Shown piece by piece: positions 57,634-64,000 of a stretch of DNA of 64,000 nt (the stretch's first letter is position 1; each line of letters opens with the position of its first letter). Position numbers and translations under genes: made by a program. Location: contig SVEN01000004.1 of the NCBI GenBank assembly GCA_015057365.1, positions 1-64,000 of the forward strand, written 5' to 3'. The notes beneath the pieces were generated by a model. That model saw only the letters and a list, made by a program, of their open reading frames with translations, was not told the DNA's origin and did no database searches. This DNA comes from Lachnospiraceae bacterium. Its GTDB lineage: Bacteria > Bacillota > Clostridia > Lachnospirales > Lachnospiraceae.

Positions 57634-58386
57634 CTATACGCGCTTCTTCAAAAAAGCCTCCGCCAACACCAGATCCTCCGGTGTGGTTACTTTCATATTC
57701 GTATAACTCCCCCGAACCATCTGAATCGGAATATCGTGATATAATCCCACCACCATGGCATCGTCCGTTACATTGATTTCCGGCTCCTGCATAAGCTGTT
57801 CATATGCATTGTATGCAAGAAAAAACTCAAAGCTTTGGGGCGTCTGGGCCGTCCACAGGCTGTCCCGTTTCGGTGTCAGGGTAATGGTCCCCCGCTCATC
57901 CGTCATCTGTATGGTATCCTTTACCGGCATTCCTGCCACACAGGCGCCGTACTGTTCCGTTTCCGTAATCATCCGGTTAATCAATTCTGCCGTCACCAAA
58001 GGTCTGGCACCGTCATGAATCAGCACATAGTCCGGAGCTCCGTCCGTTACATGCACCTCTCCCGTTTTGCTTTTGATAGCGCAGTTCTCCTCAACATTTT
58101 CCTTCAAGCATTTCAATCCGTTCCACACAGAGCCATACCGCTCCGCTCCGCCGGCAACGATTCCGCACACCTTTGTAAACCCGAACCGTTCCACCAGCTC
58201 CTTTTTACAGTACTCTTCATCGCCTTCCGCAGTCACCAGCACGACACGTTCTACGTCACTGTCCTCAAAGGCTTTCAGGGCATAATACAAGAGCGGCTTT
58301 CCGAGAAGCTCCATATACTGCTTCGGAACGTCGCTTTGCATTCTGCTTCCTTTTCCTCCCGCCAATACAATCCCCGCTGCTGCCAT
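57634..58386 (-). CDS. ispD: 2-C-methyl-D-erythritol 4-phosphate cytidylyltransferase
   Basis: This is the third enzyme of the MEP isoprenoid pathway, 250 residues. The nucleotide-binding loop reads IVLAGGKGSRMQSDVPKQYMEL, and VLIHDGARPLVT and VKDTIQM follow. A short insert around residues 105-120 (NCAIKSKTGEVHVTDGAP) is longer than in most IspD proteins. It follows tsaD by about eight bases, so the two are co-transcribed. Confidence 0.94.
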   Translation of the reverse strand: MAAAGIVLAGGKGSRMQSDVPKQYMELLGKPLLYYALKAFEDSDVERVVLVTAEGDEEYCKKELVERFGFTKVCGIVAGGAERYGSVWNGLKCLKENVEENCAIKSKTGEVHVTDGAPDYVLIHDGARPLVTAELINRMITETEQYGACVAGMPVKDTIQMTDERGTITLTPKRDSLWTAQTPQSFEFFLAYNAYEQLMQEPEINVTDDAMVVGLYHDIPIQMVRGSYTNMKVTTPEDLVLAEAFLKKRV

Positions 58387-58394
58387 ACTCCTCC

Positions 58395-59405
58395 TTACCT
58401 TTCACCGAGCTGTAAATTCGGTACCGCATTTAAATCCAGTCCGTGCCGTACACCCTTTTGGTACTCATAAAACGCCGCCGCACCGATCATGGCCGCATTG
58501 TCCGTACAAAGAACCGGGGACGGACGATACAGGGCGATTCCCGCCTTCTTACAGGCCTCTTCCATTCCCGCGCGAATGGCGGAATTGGATGCCACGCCAC
58601 CGGCCAACGCCAGCTTTTTCATACCGGTCGCCTTCACCGCCGCCATGGTCTTTTCTACAAGCACCTCTACCACCGACTGCTGGAAGGATGCCGCCACATC
58701 CGCAGGATTGATTTCGATTCCCTGCATAGCCGACTGATTCAAATAATTCAATACCGCCGACTTCACGCCGCTGAAGCTGAAATCATACGGCGAATCTGCA
58801 ATCTGCCCCTTCGGGAAGGCAATTGCCTTCGGATTTCCTTCCTTAGACAGCTTATCAATCTTCGGACCACCCGGATAGCCGAGACCGATGGCACGTGCCA
58901 CCTTGTCAAAGGCCTCACCTGCCGCATCGTCGTGGGTCCGGCCTAAAATCTCATACTCGCCGTAGTCTGCCACCCGCACCAGATGGGTATGACCGCCGGA
59001 TACCACGAGGCATAAGAACGGCGGTTCCAACTCTATATTTTCTATGTAATTTGCGGAAATATGTCCTTCTATGTGATGCACTCCGATTAACGGCTTTCCT
59101 GCCGCATAGGCCAATGCCTTCGCATGAGCCACTCCCACCAAAAGAGCACCTACCAGGCCCGGGCCGTAAGTCACCGCCACCGCATCTACCTCCGAAAGAG
59201 TCATGCCGGCCTCGGACAGTGCCTGATCCACCACGTTATTGATGCGTTCCGTATGCTTTCTGGACGCAATTTCCGGAACCACGCCGCCGTATAATGTATG
59301 GATATCGATTTGTGACGAAATCACATTGGACAGTACTTTACGTCCGTCCACCACCACCGCTGCTGCGGTTTCGTCACAAGATGATTCAATTGCTAAAATT
59401 CGCAC
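58395..59405 (-). CDS. tsaD: tRNA N6-adenosine threonylcarbamoyltransferase
   Basis: TsaD transfers threonylcarbamoyl to A37 of tRNA, using the product of the Sua5-type enzyme encoded at 5784. The 336 residues show [13 protein letters not shown], the metal-binding [21 protein letters not shown] and [10 protein letters not shown]. Other partners (TsaB, TsaE) are not in the window. It lies 70 bases after the membrane protein gene at 59478. Confidence 0.96.
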   Translation of the reverse strand: MRILAIESSCDETAAAVVVDGRKVLSNVISSQIDIHTLYGGVVPEIASRKHTERINNVVDQALSEAGMTLSEVDAVAVTYGPGLVGALLVGVAHAKALAYAAGKPLIGVHHIEGHISANYIENIELEPPFLCLVVSGGHTHLVRVADYGEYEILGRTHDDAAGEAFDKVARAIGLGYPGGPKIDKLSKEGNPKAIAFPKGQIADSPYDFSFSGVKSAVLNYLNQSAMQGIEINPADVAASFQQSVVEVLVEKTMAAVKATGMKKLALAGGVASNSAIRAGMEEACKKAGIALYRPSPVLCTDNAAMIGAAAFYEYQKGVRHGLDLNAVPNLQLGER

Positions 59406-59477
59406 GATATTTGCCTCCGTTATTTTGCATTACACAGTTCTCCACCCTACGGTATCGGACCGTTCGTCGTCCGCATT

Positions 59478-60050
59478 CTACTCGTTCTCGGCTTCCGCCG
59501 TTTCCCAGCCTAAAATCTTATAATTTCCATTAGAATCTTTTCGCATAATCAGATTTCGGTAACTGCCTCCGCTGCCGGAATCGGAACGACTCATCAGCTG
59601 AAACATAATGGATGCGTACGCATCTCCGTCCTTTTTCCACTTGGATACATTGCTGGCCTTATCCAGAACATATCCGGTGAATACCAGCCCTTTCTCCTTT
59701 GCGGTTTCCAAATCAGCCTTCGTCGCCGCCAGCAAAGATTCATACGGATTTAACGCCGCAAACTCCTCGTCAAACAACTCCCGTTCCATCCGAACCAGCT
59801 CCTCTAACTGTGCTTCCGTGGTGTCCGCACTGTAGATACACTGTACAATGCCGCAATACAACTCCGCCACCGAATAAGGCGTCGGCGGGTAATTGGTCTC
59901 CAGATTCTTCGAAAGAATCTGCTCCGCCACCGTATTCACCGGTTCCTTTGCCTGCTTTCCGGAGCGGTCGATATACCAGTACAACGCCACAATGGCGCAT
60001 GCCAGCACCAAAACCACACTGACTGTAACGATTCTCTTTTTCATTTTCAT
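59478..60050 (-). CDS. Membrane-anchored protein of unknown function
   Basis: This 190-residue protein starts at the ATG at 60050 (MKMKKRIVTVS) with AAGGAGGGA upstream. One membrane helix (about 8-26) is followed by an extracellular domain. The domain has a helical centre (TTEAQLEELVRMERELFDEEFAALNPYESLLAAT) and a beta-rich C-terminus (ASIMFQLMSRSDSGSGGSYRNLIMRK). I recognise the type from Lachnospiraceae, next to tsaD or rnz, but know no function. Confidence 0.65.
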   Translation of the reverse strand: MKMKKRIVTVSVVLVLACAIVALYWYIDRSGKQAKEPVNTVAEQILSKNLETNYPPTPYSVAELYCGIVQCIYSADTTEAQLEELVRMERELFDEEFAALNPYESLLAATKADLETAKEKGLVFTGYVLDKASNVSKWKKDGDAYASIMFQLMSRSDSGSGGSYRNLIMRKDSNGNYKILGWETAEAENE

Positions 60051-60080
60051 AGGAATCCCTCCTTCACGCCGCAACCCGGA

Positions 60081-60995
60081 TTACTCGTTTTTATCAAACT
60101 CCAGTACTACCGTTCTGCCGTCCTTTGCCGCATAAGCCGCAGGAAAAATCTTCCTTGTCTTCGGAATGTACTCTTCCGGGCGAATCAGGGACGGACTGTA
60201 ATGCGTCAGCCACAACTCCTTCACATTCGCCTCTTTTGCAAGCTTCGCTGCCTCATAAAAGGTCATATGCTTGTGCTCCAGCGCCTTGTTCATCTTGTCA
60301 TCCTCGCCGTACATTCCCTCGCAGATAAACAAATCTGCCTCGGCGGCATGGGCCACCATACTCTTTGTCGGTCTGGTATCCGTGCTGTAGGCAAGGCGGA
60401 TGCCCTTTCGCGGCGGCCCCAGCACCATCTCCGGAGTATAACACACACCATCTTCTTCGATGATTTCACCTTTTTGCAAACGATTCCAATATTTTTGCGG
60501 CACATTATTTTCCGCCGCCCGTTCCGGGAAGAACCTGCCTCCCCGACGTACCACGATAGAATACCCGTAGCAAAGCACATTGTGATTTACTTTATAGGCT
60601 TCGATTTCATAACCATGGGTAAAAATCGTCTCCTCTGCCTCGGTTAATTCATGAAATTCCAGTGCAAAGGGCAGCTCCGGCGCAATGGTCCTGAGCGCGC
60701 CTACTACCCGTTCCAACCCCTTCGGTCCGATGAGCGTCACAGGCTCTTTTCGCTCTGCGTTTCCCATGGACAATAGTAACCCCGGCAAACCGCTGATATG
60801 ATCCCCGTGATAATGGGTAAAACAAATCACATCAATATCATGAAAGCTCCATCCTTTTTCCCGAATCGCCACCTGGGTACCCTCACCGCAATCAATGAGC
60901 AAACCGCTGCCGTTTAACCGCGTCATCAGAGCGGTCAACCAGCGATTCGGAAGCGGCATCATTCCGCCGGTCCCTAATAAACAAACTTCTAACAT
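60081..60995 (-). CDS. rnz: Ribonuclease Z
   Basis: This is a metallo-beta-lactamase-fold endonuclease that trims tRNA 3' ends, 304 residues (short form). The metal site THYHGDHISGLPG is intact, with further ligands in KVNHNVLC, AYSTDTRPT and WLTHYSPS. Its start overlaps the stop of the zinc-ribbon gene by seven bases, suggesting coupled translation. Confidence 0.95.
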   Translation of the reverse strand: MLEVCLLGTGGMMPLPNRWLTALMTRLNGSGLLIDCGEGTQVAIREKGWSFHDIDVICFTHYHGDHISGLPGLLLSMGNAERKEPVTLIGPKGLERVVGALRTIAPELPFALEFHELTEAEETIFTHGYEIEAYKVNHNVLCYGYSIVVRRGGRFFPERAAENNVPQKYWNRLQKGEIIEEDGVCYTPEMVLGPPRKGIRLAYSTDTRPTKSMVAHAAEADLFICEGMYGEDDKMNKALEHKHMTFYEAAKLAKEANVKELWLTHYSPSLIRPEEYIPKTRKIFPAAYAAKDGRTVVLEFDKNE

Positions 60996-61216
60996 AAAAC
61001 CTCCTGCTTTTTTTCTATCTTCACAGGTAACTTAAACTGCTTTATCCATTCATCATAGCAGTCCTCACACACCACGATATGATGAATCTGTAAATCTTTA
61101 TCGGAAAAATAGCCCCATTCCTTGCGGATATATACCGCATCTTCCGTTACGGTTTTGCCGCTGTCGGAAGTAGCAAGGGCTCGTCCGCAACAATTACAGA
61201 GTACCTTCTGCTTCAT
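60989..61216 (-). CDS. Small zinc-ribbon-like protein
   Basis: This 75-residue protein starts at the ATG at 61216 (MKQKVLCNCCGRAL) with AAAGGAG upstream; the track start is 14 codons too early. Two Cys pairs (CNCC and CEDC) probably bind one zinc ion. The function is unknown. It precedes rnz with a seven-base overlap. A TATAAT (61247-61252) without a clear -35 may be its promoter. Confidence 0.7.
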   Translation of the reverse strand: MKQKVLCNCCGRALATSDSGKTVTEDAVYIRKEWGYFSDKDLQIHHIVVCEDCYDEWIKQFKLPVKIEKKQEVLC

Positions 61217-61252
61217 CCGTTCCACTCCTTTCAATCCCTCAACATGATTATA

Positions 61253-61594
61253 CCTCATTTTGGTGGAAATGGGTAGTGGTAATTATTTTCTTCCCAAGGG
61301 TCCGCCATGGGCTCGTGTAGTATTTCCTCGAGAACCCGCTCTCGCTCACGCGGAAACATAGCAGTACTAGGCTCGAGAGTACCTCCTCTTATAGAGTTTC
61401 GCTTGCGAAACTCTGGCGCCGAGCGCGGTCGCTTGCGACATCTACTACTCGCGCGAGTGCGCATCCTGCGGAGCACATTTGTGACATAAGACGTTCAAAG
61501 AACTCTTATGTCACGAATGCTGATGTTTCCTTATGGTTCTCTCCGGAAATCTCCGCATGCGCCCGGCGTCGGTACTTGGAAGGTAAGAAAATAT
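61253..61594. other. Hairpin-rich intergenic region
   Basis: This 340-base interval has several strong palindromes: GTGACATAAGA..TCTTATGTCAC (61490-61525), GAGTTTCGC-TT-GCGAAACTC, GTCGC-TT-GCGAC and ACTCGCGCGAGT. A minus-strand ORF could give a 34-residue peptide starting MFPRERERVLEE, but no ribosome site is at a proper distance. It is more likely a structured or repeat region than a gene. Confidence 0.5.
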
Positions 61595-62122
61595 CTACTG
61601 AAAAATTTGAAACAGTTCAGTTTCTCTGTCATTTGCTTTTGCCACTTTAAACGCTTCCTCTAACTGTGCATCGCCTTTAGACATTTCATAAAACAATGAT
61701 ATTACAAAATACAGTGCTGCATTTCCCTCAATATAATCGTCGGGTGCAATATAGGTGTTTTGTTTTGAAAAAGCCTTAGCCATGGCCGCTTCTCCCGTGG
61801 TACAACCCAGATTCAAAATCAGTTTGCCTTGCAACATTAAATATCTTTCTATATCCGTACCTGACATATTGCCTCTAGGTTCATTCGGTTCATATACATT
61901 TTCACCAAGAAGAGGCATTAAAATCTCCCCATCATCCCCGTGACAAGAAAGAATAATTGAGTCTGGTTCAAATACCAATTCCCCTTTTAGTACAGAAACA
62001 AAATCATTCGGTCTTCCGATATATTTTATACCAACAAAATAACCAAAAGCCTCCAATGATTGTCTCAATGCCTCAGCTTCAGAACCGGTATTCCCGATTA
62101 CAACTATTAATACGTTTTTCAT
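61595..62122 (-). CDS. Caspase-fold-like protein
   Basis: This 175-residue protein has alternating strands and helices. IILSCHGDDGEILMP and KLILNLGCTTGEAAMAKAF give a His-Gly and a Cys placed as in the catalytic pair of clan CD (caspase/CHAT) peptidases. In databases such proteins are, as I recall, sometimes mislabelled delta-aminolevulinic acid dehydratase, which the sequence does not support. There is no signal peptide. CGGAGG precedes the ATG. The two upstream alpha/beta hydrolases may be co-transcribed. Confidence 0.6.
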   Translation of the reverse strand: MKNVLIVVIGNTGSEAEALRQSLEAFGYFVGIKYIGRPNDFVSVLKGELVFEPDSIILSCHGDDGEILMPLLGENVYEPNEPRGNMSGTDIERYLMLQGKLILNLGCTTGEAAMAKAFSKQNTYIAPDDYIEGNAALYFVISLFYEMSKGDAQLEEAFKVAKANDRETELFQIFQ

Positions 62123-62184
62123 TTTACAAAACCTCCGTGGACATTAGTTTTCCCATCGTTTCAATCTTTGAAAATGTCCAAATG

Positions 62185-63036
62185 TTATCTTCTCAACGAA
62201 CTCACAAACGTTTTTATTTCTTCACATATCTCTTTACTTTTGTAATAGTGAATATAATGACCGCAATCGAAACAAATCAATTTAGCATTCATCCCGGATG
62301 CAAAATTCTTCTGATGCTCTACCCAACCGTTTGATGTCTGCTTTCCATTTGATGTAAACAGTACTGCCGGACATTCTATCTGCCCTGCCGCATCTACAAT
62401 CTCTGCATTTTTTAGTACCTCTTTTGCCTCATTCATGTAACAAATATTGAATGCATTTCGGTTCCTTAAAAGCTTTTGTTGCTTTACTTCATCTTCCGAC
62501 AAACACTGTTTATTTCCGGCACATATCATAGGCAATTTCTGAAGCTTATATTTTCTTGCCTTCTCCATAAACTTAATTCTTTTTGAAAGTTCTTTTTCTG
62601 TCCAGTTTTGATAAACAGCAGGGACTGCCATATCGAGACCAATAATCGCGCGTACATCTTCCGGGTAATCTTGTTTCCACCGGATTGCCTCCAACCCCGA
62701 CATTGAATGAGGCGCCAAAATGTACGGACCTTCTTCTCCAAGCTTATCCAATGCTTCTTTTTGCGCGGAAACAAGGGTGTCTATATCGCAAGGCGTCTCA
62801 TAAATATCCGAATAACCGTATCCGAACTTTTCTATTACAATTACCCTAAAGTCATCTGCCAATTTCTCATATAATACTTTAAAATCATACACCGGTGCCA
62901 CCGTACCGGAACCCGACATCAGAACAATCTTCGGTTTGTTTGGGTCTCCTTGCCTGTATACATGCATGTCGTGACCGTTTATACTTACAAGCTCTCCCTT
63001 ACATTTTAATTCATTCTTCATAATAATCTCACTCAC
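62185..63036 (-). CDS. Alpha/beta hydrolase
   Basis: This 283-residue hydrolase has the nucleophile elbow APHSMSGLEA (Ser in the H-S-M-S-G variant), an oxyanion region VLMSGSGTVAPVYDF, a late Asp region and His in FDCGHYIHYY. The track start is a GTG overlapping the previous stop (GTGA); an ATG five codons on (MKNELKCKG) is an alternative. Neither has a strong ribosome site. The substrate is unknown. It is coupled to the hydrolase at 63033. Confidence 0.8.
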   Translation of the reverse strand: MSEIIMKNELKCKGELVSINGHDMHVYRQGDPNKPKIVLMSGSGTVAPVYDFKVLYEKLADDFRVIVIEKFGYGYSDIYETPCDIDTLVSAQKEALDKLGEEGPYILAPHSMSGLEAIRWKQDYPEDVRAIIGLDMAVPAVYQNWTEKELSKRIKFMEKARKYKLQKLPMICAGNKQCLSEDEVKQQKLLRNRNAFNICYMNEAKEVLKNAEIVDAAGQIECPAVLFTSNGKQTSNGWVEHQKNFASGMNAKLICFDCGHYIHYYKSKEICEEIKTFVSSLRR

Positions 63037-63992
63037 AGTTTCTTTCTAAGTAATCTTTTCACTTCCTCTGCAAATAAAACCGGTTCTGCGATCTGAGGAG
63101 AATGCCCACACCTTTCCATAATCACCAGTTCTTTCTCCGGCGCATTTATTGTTTCATAATACTCGCCAAGCACATCAACATTGCAGTGCTTATCATATTC
63201 TCCCGAGATAAAGTACATTGGAATCAAAAACTCACTCCCCGCATCATATAGATTTGCTGAAAGAGTATAGTCTAAAAGCTTTTTATTTCTGGTATAATGC
63301 CCTTTCAAATTCAACATTCCAAATAACCATCTAATGTCACTGAATGCCAAATCCGGCGATGAAAATATGAGTTTCAGTTGATTTTTCTGCTTCAAGTCAG
63401 GCATATTAGCAAGAAAAAATGACATCGTCAGTCGCTGAAAGCCCGAAAGATTTTCCAAATTAAATTTTTCCTTCAAACTTTGATATGCTTTTGTCAGTTT
63501 ATCAAGCTTTGAATTATCCCTCTCCACCAAACCCATAATTTCATTATAGTTCCTCGTTTGTGTTTCTGCAATCGATACAGACTGCCCGATTCCTATATAA
63601 CTTTCAACCTTTTCAGGATATTTAGAAACATAACTCACTCCTAAAAGAGAACCATAGGAATGTCCCATTATGATTACTTTGTCCTTTTTAAAACGGTCAC
63701 ATAAGTAATTTACAAGCGCATCCACATCTTCGATTGCCTGTTCAAAATCCGCTGTTTTATTTTCCGGGTCGGTACTCTTATTTTTGTAGTAAGTCCTACC
63801 ACATCCTCTTTGATCCCAGGACACATAGGTAAAATCATCGACTATCTCTTTGGCAAACTCATATGTAAAAAACGCATCCGGATTTGCCGGTCCTCCGTGG
63901 AGATTGAGGATCATCGGATTATTAACATCGTTTCCCCTTATAAAAACATACTGTTCTTGGCCGTTTATATTCACATATGTTTTTTCATCCAC
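63033..63992 (-). CDS. Alpha/beta hydrolase, proline iminopeptidase-like
   Basis: This protein of at least 319 residues has LNLHGGPANPDAF (oxyanion loop), WDQRGCGRTY, the nucleophile in MGHSYGSLLG and a C-terminal MERCGHSPQ with the catalytic His. These motifs match prolyl iminopeptidase-like hydrolases of family S33. The frame remains open to the window edge, so the GTG at 63992 may not be the true start and the gene could be cut here. Confidence 0.8.
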   Translation of the reverse strand: MDEKTYVNINGQEQYVFIRGNDVNNPMILNLHGGPANPDAFFTYEFAKEIVDDFTYVSWDQRGCGRTYYKNKSTDPENKTADFEQAIEDVDALVNYLCDRFKKDKVIIMGHSYGSLLGVSYVSKYPEKVESYIGIGQSVSIAETQTRNYNEIMGLVERDNSKLDKLTKAYQSLKEKFNLENLSGFQRLTMSFFLANMPDLKQKNQLKLIFSSPDLAFSDIRWLFGMLNLKGHYTRNKKLLDYTLSANLYDAGSEFLIPMYFISGEYDKHCNVDVLGEYYETINAPEKELVIMERCGHSPQIAEPVLFAEEVKRLLRKKL

Positions 63993-64000
63993 TCCATTAG

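Noticed and set aside
61255-61476. 73-residue minus-strand ORF rich in Arg
   Set aside because: It spans several palindromes; the only internal ATG has no ribosome site at a proper distance. Kept as a hairpin region.

Overview
The window looks like a chromosomal segment of a xylan-degrading anaerobic Firmicute, most likely a Lachnospiraceae (Clostridia) member. The reasons are MecA and a CwlD-type amidase, rubrerythrin, an AdhE with a Rex-type operator, an atp operon led by atpZ/atpI, AGGAGG ribosome sites almost everywhere, and sugar ABC importers without their own ATPase. No tRNA, rRNA, CRISPR array or transposase was found.

Layout. 1-2631 (minus): start of the F-type ATP synthase operon (atpZ-I-B-E-F-H); subunit c carries a Na+-binding signature. 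2909-11972: housekeeping genes (DUF402 protein, MFS transporter, rubrerythrin, rpiB, threonylcarbamoyl-AMP synthase, CwlD-like amidase, GH18 protein, a Ser/Thr kinase fused to a degenerate P-loop domain, mecA). 12088-28821 (minus): one long locus with two ABC sugar importers arranged around an NHL/TPR membrane protein, a Yip1 protein and a DUF5696 lipoprotein, ending in a catalytically altered GH10-like lipoprotein and a GH3 enzyme. It is divergent from an AraC-type regulator (29371) and a lipoprotein with two tandem beta-rich domains (30453). 32257-35637: adhE and a small-molecule kinase, with a Rex box over the adhE -10. 35901-45570: second xylan block (GH43; ECF sigma factor plus membrane protein; CE15 esterase, uxuA and GH67; GH51 divergent). 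45773-47294: dCMP deaminase-like, thioesterase, pncC. 47350-52700: an accessory island of two PF09818-type ATPases and a GNAT enzyme, flanked by two copies of a small type I toxin-antitoxin-like locus whose toxin promoters each carry a LexA-type box. 52725-57530: GH120 beta-xylosidase and a domain-swapped GH3. 57634-61216: ispD, tsaD, a membrane protein, rnz, a zinc-ribbon protein. 61595-63992: a caspase-fold-like protein and two alpha/beta hydrolases.

How it works together. Lipoproteins (GH10-like, CE15, two solute-binding proteins, DUF5696, the tandem-domain protein) would act at the cell surface on glucuronoarabinoxylan. Oligosaccharides would be imported and dismantled in the cytoplasm by GH67, GH51, GH43, GH120 and GH3 enzymes that lack signal peptides. 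UxuA would feed glucuronate carbon into central metabolism.

The most unusual content is (i) the duplicated, LexA-box-controlled 31-residue toxin loci with conserved convergent antisense promoters, (ii) a 19-codon gene with a consensus promoter beside the second copy, (iii) several large inverted-repeat elements, and (iv) the double-ABC/NHL/Yip1/DUF5696 cluster. All coordinates and motifs come from reading the sequence; no database search was run.
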